Translations under genes and position numbers: made by a program
Notes under the pieces: generated by a model
What the model saw: only the letters and a program-made list of their open reading frames with translations
The model's database searches: none
What the model was told of the DNA's origin: nothing
From: an uncultured Bacilli bacterium
Lineage (GTDB): Bacteria > Bacillota_I > Bacilli_A > RF39 > UBA660
Reading direction: 5' to 3'
NCBI GenBank assembly: GCA_934101115.1
Contig: CAKOPW010000025.1
Location: forward strand, 1 to 15,040
DNA: 15,040 nucleotides
In this document: piece after piece, positions 1 through 6,524 of the stretch
Position numbering within the stretch: the first letter of the stretch is position 1
How the letters are laid out: the number at the start of each line of letters is the position of its first letter

Positions 1-195
1 TTATAAAATTAAACTAATCGTTAAATCAATCTAAAGTTTACAATATCTACAAGAATATTTAATTGTGTAACTCGTAATTTACTTGATGAGATTGATATTT
101 ATAATTGATGGCTATAAATATTTTTTTATTCAAAATAATAATATTTCATGATATAATGCAAGTGATAAGTAATAGTTTAGAAAATAGGTGAGTGT
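1..195 (+). promoter_or_regulatory. Promoter region upstream of the hypothetical-xerC unit
   Basis: Non-coding, very AT-rich stretch; no ORF of note on either strand. The best promoter has an extended -10: TG at 149-150, one base, then TATAAT at 152-157. TTCAAA at 129-134 (4 of 6 matches to TTGACA) lies 17 bp upstream as the -35. A second, weaker pair (TTTACT 78-83, TATAAT 100-105, 16 bp spacer) could be a tandem promoter. Transcription from the first would start near 164, about 30 nt before the ATG at 196. AGGTGAG at 186-192 is the ribosome binding site, with rather short spacing. The call rests on motif matching only. Confidence 0.6.
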
Positions 196-1254
196 ATGAA
201 GTATTTTTTAGGTTATGAAACAACTGATAAAAAAATTGTTAAGATTGATAGCAAGGAAGCCGTAAATGCCTCTACTGACTTATTTGATATAGTGAATTTT
301 ACTATGAAGTTTGATTCTCTAAGAGCTTTGAAAAAACACTTGTATGCAAAAGGATTACTTCCTCGTGAATATTTTTCTATTTACTATTGTTCACAAAGAA
401 AAATGAGTGATCCAACAACTATAAAAAAACTTTCTAATCCAGAAATAAAGCTTTCTTTGGATAAAGAATACTATGAACCACAAACCTTAAGACTTTTTAT
501 GGCTGAACACACAGACTCAATAGATTTTTTTGAGAAAATGACAGTTCACTATTTAAGAGTTTTAGGAGTTGATAATAAAGTTCAAGATTATCTAGAAGAT
601 TTATTTTTTGGTTTGAATAATCCATTTAAAGTACGTGAAGAATTGAAGTTTATTTTAGAAAACGTTACAACTAGGGGAAGTATTCAAGAAATAATTAATG
701 AAATTATCTCATCTATTGAAAAAAACAATACTTTTTATGTAAGTGACTTTATTGATAGCATTGATATCATAATTGAAAGCATATGTACTAATCCAAGTGA
801 ATTGTTAACTTATTACTCTCATATAAGAAAATCTATTTATAACAAGAATATGAAAAAGGAAAATCCAATACTTGTAGAATTATTTAAATTAATGTCTGCA
901 TATTATTACAATTTATCTGTAAAGGATTACTATTCTAAATTATCTTTAAGTGAAAATATTGATAATCTATTTAAAATAATTGTATGTAAATATGGTTATA
1001 TGAAAGATTCATATGGAAGATACATAATTCAAAATGGAAGTAAAAAAAAGGGCTTTATTATGGTAGATGACAAATATGTTTTGAAATCTAGAGCATTATA
1101 TGATCTAGGAACTTTTGTTAGAGACTACAATTTAAAACTTAAAGAGAAATGTAAAAAAGATTCTACTGAAGAGGAAGACTTGATTGAAGAACATAGGGAA
1201 GAAAAAGAAGAATTTTTAACTGATGAAGACTATTTAAAATATGGAGGAGTATAA
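196..1254 (+). CDS. Hypothetical protein with an acidic C-terminal tail, unit with xerC
   Basis: I do not recognise this 352-aa protein. It has no signal peptide and no evident membrane helix, so it is probably cytoplasmic. The N-terminal 100 residues look like mixed alpha/beta; the middle (about 100-260) is rich in Leu, Ile and Glu/Lys in patterns typical of amphipathic helices. Residues about 310-345 form a highly charged segment with many Glu, consistent with a coiled coil or flexible tail. No catalytic motif is visible. The ATG has an AGGTGAG site upstream and a good extended -10 promoter. Its stop codon lies one base before the xerC ATG, and its last codons contain the xerC ribosome binding site, so the two are almost certainly cotranscribed and perhaps translationally coupled. 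Codon and base use match the neighbours. A link to recombination or chromosome segregation is only guilt by association. Confidence 0.8.
   Translation: MKYFLGYETTDKKIVKIDSKEAVNASTDLFDIVNFTMKFDSLRALKKHLYAKGLLPREYFSIYYCSQRKMSDPTTIKKLSNPEIKLSLDKEYYEPQTLRLFMAEHTDSIDFFEKMTVHYLRVLGVDNKVQDYLEDLFFGLNNPFKVREELKFILENVTTRGSIQEIINEIISSIEKNNTFYVSDFIDSIDIIIESICTNPSELLTYYSHIRKSIYNKNMKKENPILVELFKLMSAYYYNLSVKDYYSKLSLSENIDNLFKIIVCKYGYMKDSYGRYIIQNGSKKKGFIMVDDKYVLKSRALYDLGTFVRDYNLKLKEKCKKDSTEEEDLIEEHREEKEEFLTDEDYLKYGGV
1243..1249 (+). promoter_or_regulatory. Ribosome binding site that fixes the xerC start
   Basis: GGAGGAG lies 6 nt before the ATG at 1256. The in-frame ATG at 1241 overlaps this motif and has no site of its own, so the five residues it would add are unlikely to be translated. 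Confidence 0.8.
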
Positions 1255-1255
1255 G

Positions 1256-2158
1256 ATGGAAGAATATATTGATGACTTTATATCTTATTTAAGGTCTGAA
1301 AGAAAATATTCTGATTATACTGAGACGAATTACTTAATAGATTTAGAAAACTATAAAGACTATTTATTTAAACATAGACTAAACTTTAAAAATGTGGAAT
1401 ATAAGAATTTAGTGCCATATGTTAAATATTTAAAGGAAGATATGAATTTAAATGCTTCAAGTATTAATAGACATCTATCAACTTTAAGAAGTTTTTATAA
1501 TTATTTATTAGTAAAAAGTATAGTTAAAAACAATCCATTCAAGATTGTAAATAGTCAAAAAAAGGAAGCAAAACTGCCTAATTATATGAAATATAACGAA
1601 TTCACTGAAATGATTGATTCTTTAGGAACTGATGCCTTAGGAATTAGAAATAAGGCTATTTTAGAGCTTCTTTTTGCAACAGGAGTGCGTGTAAGTGAGC
1701 TTGTTTCAATAAAAGTAAATGACCTTGATTTTGAGCGAATGGAAATCAAAGTTAGAGGTAAAGGTAATAAAGAAAGAATAGTTTATTTTAATCACCATGC
1801 TAAAGAATCTTTACAAAATTATTTGAAAAATAGTAGACCAGAATTATTAAAAAATAAAACAAGTGATTATTTATTTATTAATCATGTAGGTGGTGTTTTA
1901 ACAACTAGAGGAGTAAGAGATATAATTGATCGAGTTATAAAAAATTGTGCACTTTCTTCCAAAATAACACCACATACCTTTAGACATACTTTTGCTACGA
2001 TGTTGTTAAATGAAGGCTGTGATTTGAAATGTGTTCAAGAGTTGCTTGGACACGTTAATTTGAGTACAACTAGTATTTACACTCATTTATCAAATGACAA
2101 AATAAAAGATGCCTATTTACATAGCCATCCAAGAAGTGAAAACGAACCTAAAAATTAA
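1256..2158 (+). CDS. xerC: Tyrosine recombinase XerC (CodV-like)
   Basis: Site-specific tyrosine recombinase of 300 aa, the usual Xer length. Xer proteins act in pairs at dif to resolve chromosome dimers, and are also used by integrative elements. The N-terminal SAM-like core-binding domain spans about 1-90 and the catalytic domain about 110-285. The catalytic set is complete: Arg145 in GVRVSEL, Lys169 in GKGNKE, His240 and Arg243 in HTFRHTFAT, His266 in LLGH, and nucleophile Tyr275 in IYTH. The 9-residue gap between His266 and Tyr275 fits the family. The NPF segment near 93-95, the GGVLTTRG segment and the HPRS ending resemble Bacillus CodV (XerC) more than XerD. I recalled that comparison from memory, so XerD is the alternative. 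The gene follows the hypothetical gene by one base and its end overlaps the convergent gerM by 11 bp. No integrase-type cargo or attachment site is visible. Confidence 0.9.
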   Translation: MEEYIDDFISYLRSERKYSDYTETNYLIDLENYKDYLFKHRLNFKNVEYKNLVPYVKYLKEDMNLNASSINRHLSTLRSFYNYLLVKSIVKNNPFKIVNSQKKEAKLPNYMKYNEFTEMIDSLGTDALGIRNKAILELLFATGVRVSELVSIKVNDLDFERMEIKVRGKGNKERIVYFNHHAKESLQNYLKNSRPELLKNKTSDYLFINHVGGVLTTRGVRDIIDRVIKNCALSSKITPHTFRHTFATMLLNEGCDLKCVQELLGHVNLSTTSIYTHLSNDKIKDAYLHSHPRSENEPKN

Positions 2159-3065
2159 TAGGTAAGTCATCTACATAATAAATAACGTCATCAATATTAT
2201 AGTTATCTTTCACTGATAAACTTATTGCATATGTTACTTCCTCTGTTAATGTATCTGAATTAAAGTCATTAAACATTTGGTTGCTTAAGTTAAGAATAAT
2301 AGAACTATCAAGAATTTCGTAATTACTTAATTTAGTTTCTTGATTAAGATAATTCACTAGATTAGTGTTATAGCTAGAAGAACTTTTTAGTTCTTCTATT
2401 ATTATTTCTATTTTTTCTTTTTTATCGTTATTTATTTTAGTAACAGGAACATAATATACAAAATCATTGTATTTTGCTAAATGATAGATAGTAGTCGATT
2501 TAATATCATTGATTGTTTCGATGTCATATTCTTTGTTGATTTTTATTGTTCGATCTAATGTAGATGGTAATATTTTATTGGAATTAGGAAGTTTTTCTAA
2601 AAGATTATTTTCTACTTTAATTGTTACACTTGAAATATCTTTTAAACTTGTTAGGCTATAAACAATTGCTTCAATCATCTTTTCTTCAAGAGTAGGGCTA
2701 ATATTTAAAAATTCTCTAGAGAAGTTTAAAAGAACATTCTCATCTTTGACTTCATAATTGATAAGTTTAGTATTTTCCGGAATGATTGCTTTAAAACCAT
2801 TTCGGATTTTTTTTGAATTAACATTGTTTATTGTAAGAGTAGAAATAATTTCTTCTATTAGTTCATTTGTTTCAAATGAATCAAACACAATATTAAGTCT
2901 AGCGACATAGTCATTATTGTCTAAAAGATAAATTATACCGCTTTGATTAGATTTTTTATGAACAAGTATAGATTGATTCTCTTTAGGAAATATCGTAACA
3001 ATTAAGATTACTAGAATAGCTGAACAGATAATACTTACTTTCTTTACAATTTTTGATTTTAACAT
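2148..3065 (-). CDS. gerM: GerM-domain sporulation/germination protein
   Basis: Membrane-anchored protein of 305 aa with two tandem GerM domains. A lysine-rich N-terminus is followed by one hydrophobic helix (about 10-26). The first GerM repeat spans about 42-162 and the second about 190-303. Each has the typical pattern of strands ending in a conserved helix, for example the segment around 128-160 with EEKMIEAIVYSL and then VTIKVENN. In Bacillus, GerM is needed for normal sporulation and spore germination. It acts at the forespore-mother cell interface, where it is linked to SpoIIQ-SpoIIIAH localisation. Bacillus GerM is a lipoprotein, but here Cys14 lacks a proper lipobox, so a transmembrane anchor is more likely. 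AGAGGTG precedes the ATG. Its companions gerE and spoIIIAH support the assignment. Its 3' end overlaps xerC on the other strand by 11 bp. Confidence 0.82.
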   Translation of the reverse strand: MLKSKIVKKVSIICSAILVILIVTIFPKENQSILVHKKSNQSGIIYLLDNNDYVARLNIVFDSFETNELIEEIISTLTINNVNSKKIRNGFKAIIPENTKLINYEVKDENVLLNFSREFLNISPTLEEKMIEAIVYSLTSLKDISSVTIKVENNLLEKLPNSNKILPSTLDRTIKINKEYDIETINDIKSTTIYHLAKYNDFVYYVPVTKINNDKKEKIEIIIEELKSSSSYNTNLVNYLNQETKLSNYEILDSSIILNLSNQMFNDFNSDTLTEEVTYAISLSVKDNYNIDDVIYYVDDLPINF

Positions 3066-3088
3066 AAGACACCTCTAATTAATTTTAT

Positions 3089-3122
3089 GAAAAAAAATAA
3101 AAAAAAGTCGCATATCGCGACT
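3089..3122 (-). terminator. Intrinsic terminator of gerE
   Basis: Read on the minus strand, a perfect GC-rich hairpin (AGTCGC, 5-nt loop, GCGACT; plus-strand positions 3106-3122) is followed by a long run of U interrupted by one A (3089-3105). The hairpin overlaps the gerE stop codon (3121-3123). It separates gerE from gerM, so gerM depends on read-through or on a promoter within about 40 bp. A CATAAAAT sequence lies in that gap (plus strand about 3083-3090) and could be a sporulation-type -10, but I see no matching -35. Confidence 0.75.
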
Positions 3123-3330
3123 AATTTAACTTTAATTCTCCAATTTTTAAGAGTTCAATAACAGCTTGATAACGTGTCTTAACTTCCAATTTTTGCATCA
3201 CATTAGAGATGTGATTTCTAACTGTTTTTTCACTTATATTTAAAATATTGGCAACTTCCTTAGTTGTTTTATTTAAAATTAAAAGTTCAAAAATTTCTTT
3301 TTCCCTTGTTGTTAATATGCCTAATTTCAT
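3121..3330 (-). CDS. gerE: GerE-like LuxR-family sporulation regulator
   Basis: A 69-aa protein that is nothing but a LuxR/GerE-type helix-turn-helix domain, the same architecture and near the same size as Bacillus subtilis GerE (74 aa). The scaffold LTTREKEIFELL (6-17), the turn TTKEVANIL (22-30) and the recognition helix SEKTVRNHISNVMQKL (33-48) match GerE closely, as does the ending AVIELLKIGEL (56-66). GerE is the late mother-cell regulator that adjusts the sigma-K regulon (coat and cortex genes). The ATG at 3330 has GAGGT 6 nt upstream. An in-frame TTG one codon earlier sits too close to that site, so I prefer the ATG. A sigma-K-like promoter lies upstream, as expected for gerE. Other small LuxR-type regulators could look similar, but the gerM and spoIIIAH neighbours make GerE the best call. 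Confidence 0.9.
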   Translation of the reverse strand: MKLGILTTREKEIFELLILNKTTKEVANILNISEKTVRNHISNVMQKLEVKTRYQAVIELLKIGELKLN

Positions 3331-3367
3331 CAATATACCTCACTTTCATATTTATATTTAACCAATA

Positions 3368-3394
3368 TATTTTATGATAGGTGTGGTATTTCGT
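3368..3394 (-). promoter_or_regulatory. Sigma-K-like promoter of gerE
   Basis: Read on the minus strand: AC (plus 3393-3394), 16 nt, then CATAAAATA (plus 3368-3376). This fits the AC-N16/17-CATANNNTA pattern of sigma-K promoters. The start would fall near 3360, about 30 nt before the gerE ATG and upstream of its GAGGT site. gerE is a sigma-K gene in Bacillus, which agrees. Short motifs of this kind arise by chance in AT-rich DNA. Confidence 0.55.
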
Positions 3395-3399
3395 GTGGG

Positions 3400-3900
3400 T
3401 TATTCAAATTTTACTGTAACATAATAGTCATTATTAGTTTCTTTATTTACGAGTGTTATTATTTTATTGGCAAGATCTAAAGAATCTTCTTTGTTTGCAA
3501 TTGTTACCTTAATTGTATTATTTTTTATTGAAACAAAACTTGTAAGTTCAAAACTACTGTTAATATTCTTTTCAAGTTTTTCTTCAATTGATTTAGAAGC
3601 ATTAAGATATTTAATTTGTTCATATGCTTCATTTTTTTCATCAATAGTTTTATCGTCACTTAAAAGAATTTCTTGAAGTTTTTTTATGTCATTTAAATCT
3701 TGTTCTTGTTTTTCAATCCTAGCTGCAGTTAAAGCTTCGCTTTCTTCAATATTAACCATAACTTCCTTTTCAGTATTATTATTGTTATCACTGCTTAAAA
3801 CCATATTATCATTTCCTAAAGGCATTGTAACATAATATATAGCTAATACTAAAATAATACTTGTTAATGTTAAAAACCATAAATTTTTTTTGTTTATCAT
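3400..3900 (-). CDS. spoIIIAH: Stage III sporulation protein AH (SpoIIIAH)
   Basis: A 166-aa single-pass membrane protein. Residues about 8-25 form the membrane helix after a short positive N-terminus that contains NLWFLTLTSI. A low-complexity Asn/Glu stretch follows (39-56), then a helical segment (55-100) with the ARIEKQEQDL and EKNEAYEQIKYL patterns typical of SpoIIIAH. The C-terminal domain (about 103-166) resembles the ring-building EscJ/YscJ-type fold and ends in VTVKFE. In spore formers the mother-cell protein SpoIIIAH binds forespore SpoIIQ through this domain, forming a channel across the intermembrane space. GGAGGG lies 6 nt upstream of the ATG. It is usually the last gene of an eight-gene spoIIIA operon, but here it stands alone with its own promoter-like site. 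No spoIIIAG or spoIIIAF precedes it. Confidence 0.85.
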   Translation of the reverse strand: MINKKNLWFLTLTSIILVLAIYYVTMPLGNDNMVLSSDNNNNTEKEVMVNIEESEALTAARIEKQEQDLNDIKKLQEILLSDDKTIDEKNEAYEQIKYLNASKSIEEKLEKNINSSFELTSFVSIKNNTIKVTIANKEDSLDLANKIITLVNKETNNDYYVTVKFE

Positions 3901-3922
3901 GAATTTCCCTCCGTACTGTTAT

Positions 3923-3950
3923 ATCTTATGTAAAAGAGAATAAATTATGA
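3923..3950 (-). promoter_or_regulatory. Possible sigma-E-like promoter of spoIIIAH
   Basis: Read on the minus strand: TCATAAT (plus 3944-3950), 13 nt, CATAAGAT (plus 3923-3930). These resemble the sigma-E -35 (KMATATT) and -10 (CATACAMT) with one and two or so mismatches, but the spacer is one base shorter than usual. It would place the start just upstream of the GGAGGG site. spoIIIAH is a sigma-E gene in Bacillus. Confidence 0.4.
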
Positions 3951-4165
3951 CATATTAGCAAAAAATTGATAATACTTTAATTATTGCTCTGCAAATTTTC
4001 CAAAACATATTTTACATCCTTTCTAACTCTTTCTCTACACATATATATTGTGATCACTTTTTGATTTACTTCTTTTTTTTCGAAATTAAAAAAAATAAAA
4101 AAATCTTTTCAAAAAAGAAGAAATCAGAAAAAAAAACGTTAAAGATATTAGTGAAGGGAGGCAAA
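3951..4165 (+). promoter_or_regulatory. Leader and control region of the peptide-export operon
   Basis: No gene is seen between the divergent spoIIIAH and the exporter. The stretch holds TTTACA (4011-4016) and TATATT (4044-4049), which are too far apart to be one promoter, so I cannot fix the start site. It also holds an 8-bp perfect palindrome GTGATCAC (4050-4057) and two staggered TTTCT-type repeats about 10 bp apart (4020-4038). A long imperfect inverted repeat follows: 4063-4078 pairs with 4111-4125, with one bulged A and a 32-nt A/T-rich loop. The leader is nearly pure A on the sense strand from about 4086. AAGGGAGG at 4154-4161 is the ribosome binding site. An upstream TTG-started extension of the exporter frame reads only Phe/Lys-rich low complexity and is not coding. 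Confidence 0.45.
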
Positions 4166-6175
4166 ATGATAAGAAAAAATGTTGAAGTGATTCAAGAAGA
4201 AAAAAGTGATTGTGGTGTTTCATGTTTATTATCCATAATAAAATATTATGGTGGATATGAATCATTAGAAAATTTGCGAATTTCTTCACTTACTTCTGAT
4301 GAAGGTGTAAGTGCATATAACCTTATAGAATGTGCAAAACAATATGGTTTTGACTGTATTGGAATAAAAGAAAAAAATATAGATAAGTTAAATCTTCCTT
4401 GCATTGCACATTTAAAAATAAATAACACTCTTTCTCATTTCGTGGTTATATACGAGTATAATGCTTCATCGGTAACTATAATGGATCCAGCAGTTGGACT
4501 CATCAAGGAGGGAAAAAGTATATTTGAGTCTAAATTTACCGGGGTTGTAATAAGTTTATATCCTAAAGAAAAACTTACGAAAAGAAAAACAAAGAACATT
4601 CTATGGCAAAATATATTCAAAGAACTTTCAAATTCAAAGATAAGTTTAATTTTAATAATAACTTTAAACATCATCTTTGTGATTCTATCAATTGTATATA
4701 GTAATTATATACAGTTATTAAACATTACCAATCCTAAATCCGTCATATTATTTGTTATAATCATTATAATTCTAAAATTAATTGAATATGAAATTGCTAA
4801 GATAAGTGTAAAACTGGATACAAAAGTAGGTAAAAGTATTACTTCAAACTTTTTTGATTATATATTAAGTCTACCTTTAAGAATATTACATTTAAAGAAT
4901 TCTGGAGAAATAGTAAAAAGAGTAAATGAACTAGATGAAGTGAAATCAATGATTTCAAATACTTTCATTCAAGTGGCTTTATCAAGTATATATATTTTTA
5001 ATATGTTACTTGCAATATCAATAATTAATTTAAAACTTTGCTTTATAATATTGGGATTCTGTTTAATGATTACTATGTTTTGTATAAAAAAGTATAAAAG
5101 ATTAAAATTTACTTTTAATGACTATATTACTAAGTCAACTAAGTACAACGTGTTGCTTCAAGATACGTTTTCTAGTATTTCAAGCATAAAACATATGAAT
5201 CAAGAAGAATCTTATTCTAAAAATCTAAGTGAAAGTTATAATGAATTTATCTCTAGTTATGAACTAGCCAATATAGCTTTAAATAAAATTGATTTAATAA
5301 AAAATATTATGCTAGGAATCATGGAGTTTTTAGTCATAGGAGTAATGATGTTAGGATTAACTAATGAAAAATACTCTATTCAAGATATTTTAATTGTGCA
5401 AATGTTGCTTAGTTTCTTGTTGAGCTCATTTAATAGCATGTTAAGTGTTTTACCAACATTCATTTTAGAAAGTAAAATAGTGAGAAAGATTAATGAATTT
5501 TATAATATCAAAGTAGAAAATAATGGTGGAGAGGTTTTTGAAAATGGTGATATAAGGTTTAGGAACGTTACTTTTTCTTACAACAATTATGAAAATGCAA
5601 TTGAGAATGTTACTTTTGAAATAAAAAAAGGTAGTCATGTTACATTAAACGGAGCAAGCGGAAGCGGTAAGTCCACATTGATGCGTCTATTAAATCGTGA
5701 ATATGATGATTACTCCGGAAGAATAATGATTGGTTCTAAAGAAATTAGAGATATAGACAAATATGATTATGCTAAGCATATTATCTATTCATCACAAAAT
5801 GAAGAATTTATAAATGGAACGATTAAAGAAAATATTCTTTTTGAAAGAAAAATACCAGATGAGGATTTCAATAAAATTATAAATATTTGTCTTTTAGACA
5901 AAGTAATAAAAAAATACCCTTTAGGATTCGATACGTATATAAGTAGTCAAACAAATCCCTTGTCTGGTGGTGAGAAGAATTTAGTTCTACTCGCAAGAGC
6001 TTTAATTGAACATAAAGACATTTATATCTTAGATGAGATTTTAAGTGAACTAAATTACGAAAGCGAAGTCGAAGTTTTAAAGAATATTGATAAAAATATT
6101 CATTCTACTATTATTTATATATCACATAAAAAAAGTGATATCTTTAGAGAAGTCTTTAATGTTAGAAAGGAATAA
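4166..6175 (+). CDS. Peptidase-containing ABC exporter (C39 peptidase + TMD + NBD)
   Basis: A 669-aa bacteriocin-type exporter that should cut precursor peptides after a double-glycine leader and pump the core across the membrane. Domains in order: a C39 cysteine peptidase (about 1-135) with Gln10, Cys16 in SDCGVSC, His91 in SHFVVIYEY and Asp107 in MDPAVG; a transmembrane domain (about 155-430, about six helices); and an ATPase domain (about 460-669). The ATPase has Walker A GASGSGKST (496-504), Q-loop Gln544, signature LSGGE (599-603), Walker B IYILDE (619-624) and H-loop His654. All catalytic residues are present, so it should be active as a homodimer. The ATG at 4166 has AAGGGAGG in front, and the peptidase domain begins right after it. 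The two small GG-leader genes start 2 nt downstream and are the obvious substrates. No HlyD-type accessory protein, response regulator or kinase is in the window. Confidence 0.93.
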   Translation: MIRKNVEVIQEEKSDCGVSCLLSIIKYYGGYESLENLRISSLTSDEGVSAYNLIECAKQYGFDCIGIKEKNIDKLNLPCIAHLKINNTLSHFVVIYEYNASSVTIMDPAVGLIKEGKSIFESKFTGVVISLYPKEKLTKRKTKNILWQNIFKELSNSKISLILIITLNIIFVILSIVYSNYIQLLNITNPKSVILFVIIIIILKLIEYEIAKISVKLDTKVGKSITSNFFDYILSLPLRILHLKNSGEIVKRVNELDEVKSMISNTFIQVALSSIYIFNMLLAISIINLKLCFIILGFCLMITMFCIKKYKRLKFTFNDYITKSTKYNVLLQDTFSSISSIKHMNQEESYSKNLSESYNEFISSYELANIALNKIDLIKNIMLGIMEFLVIGVMMLGLTNEKYSIQDILIVQMLLSFLLSSFNSMLSVLPTFILESKIVRKINEFYNIKVENNGGEVFENGDIRFRNVTFSYNNYENAIENVTFEIKKGSHVTLNGASGSGKSTLMRLLNREYDDYSGRIMIGSKEIRDIDKYDYAKHIIYSSQNEEFINGTIKENILFERKIPDEDFNKIINICLLDKVIKKYPLGFDTYISSQTNPLSGGEKNLVLLARALIEHKDIYILDEILSELNYESEVEVLKNIDKNIHSTIIYISHKKSDIFREVFNVRKE

Positions 6176-6177
6176 GT

Positions 6178-6321
6178 ATGGTTTTAAAAAATAGTGATCT
6201 AATAAATATTATCGGTGGAGGAACAAGTAAATTTACTTGGGGAATTCTCATTGGTGGATTGGTTACTCTGATCACCGGAATGATTGATGGATATTTTAGA
6301 CCTCTTAAATGTAATAAATGA
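6178..6321 (+). CDS. Double-glycine leader peptide 1, bacteriocin-like precursor
   Basis: A 47-aa precursor. Residues 1-14 form a short GG leader (SDLINIIGG region) with hydrophobic residues spaced as in C39 substrates; cleavage after Gly14 leaves a 33-residue core. The core is hydrophobic with a net positive charge of about +3. It has two GxxxG motifs (Gly22-Gly26 and Gly34-Gly38), one Trp (Trp21) and one Cys (Cys45) three residues from the end. A third Gly at 15 makes the exact cut ambiguous. AAAGGA at 6166-6171 is placed 6 nt upstream of the ATG and overlaps the end of the exporter gene. The stop TGA overlaps the ATG of the next gene. Short GG leader, GxxxG and pairing with a second peptide are hallmarks of two-peptide class IIb bacteriocins. 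A peptide pheromone is the alternative. No homologue is recognised. Confidence 0.82.
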   Translation: MVLKNSDLINIIGGGTSKFTWGILIGGLVTLITGMIDGYFRPLKCNK

Positions 6322-6476
6322 AACTAAAAAAAGAAGAACTGATGAGCATTGTTGGTGGATCAATCACGACTCAAATGATAAATTCATTTGTAAAACTTGT
6401 TTCAACTCTATTAGATTTGGGTAGAACAATGGGAAGTGCTTTAAGATATGCCACATCAAATAAAAAATGCAATTAA
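6318..6476 (+). CDS. Double-glycine leader peptide 2, bacteriocin-like precursor
   Basis: A 52-aa precursor. Leader residues 1-14 (MKLKKEELMSIVGG) fit the classical GG consensus very well: charged start, E-L, spaced hydrophobics, then I-V-G-G. Cleavage after Gly14 leaves a 38-residue core starting SITTQM. The core looks like an amphipathic helix with net charge near +4, a GxxxG motif (Gly35-Gly39) and a single Cys51 at the penultimate position. Its ATG overlaps the stop of peptide 1 (ATGA at 6318-6321) and no separate strong ribosome binding site is seen, so translation is probably coupled, which would give balanced amounts of the two peptides. A perfect terminator hairpin begins at its stop codon. 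Bacteriocin partner is the favoured role; signalling peptide is the alternative. Confidence 0.83.
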   Translation: MKLKKEELMSIVGGSITTQMINSFVKLVSTLLDLGRTMGSALRYATSNKKCN

Positions 6477-6506
6477 AAAAAGGAACTCGGGTTAAAGTTC
6501 CTTTTT
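6477..6506. terminator. Intrinsic terminator of the peptide operon, probably bidirectional
   Basis: Perfect 10-bp inverted repeat AAAAAGGAAC / GTTCCTTTTT with a 10-nt loop, directly after the second peptide gene (stop TAA 6474-6476). The A-run on the left and T-run on the right allow it to work for both the plus-strand peptide operon and the convergent minus-strand small gene that ends at 6525. Confidence 0.88.
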
Positions 6507-6524
6507 AAGTACGTAAGTCGAATT

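Noticed and set aside
1..60. 3' end of a minus-strand gene running into the window from the left
   Set aside because: The minus-strand frame that ends at TTA 1-3 is closed by a stop codon about 30 bases upstream.
1256..2158. XerC as the integrase of a mobile element carrying the neighbouring genes
   Set aside because: No attachment-site repeats, tRNA gene, excisionase or phage genes are visible, and the protein resembles the housekeeping CodV/XerC type.
4061..4165. Upstream extension of the exporter frame from a TTG codon
   Set aside because: It reads only Phe/Lys low complexity from poly-T and poly-A DNA. The ribosome binding site and the start of the peptidase domain both fit the ATG at 4166.
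6319..6324. TGA read as tryptophan, as in mycoplasmas, extending peptide 1
   Set aside because: The large genes use TGG for Trp and show no internal TGA. The ATGA overlap is a normal coupling signal. A read-through would add only two residues.
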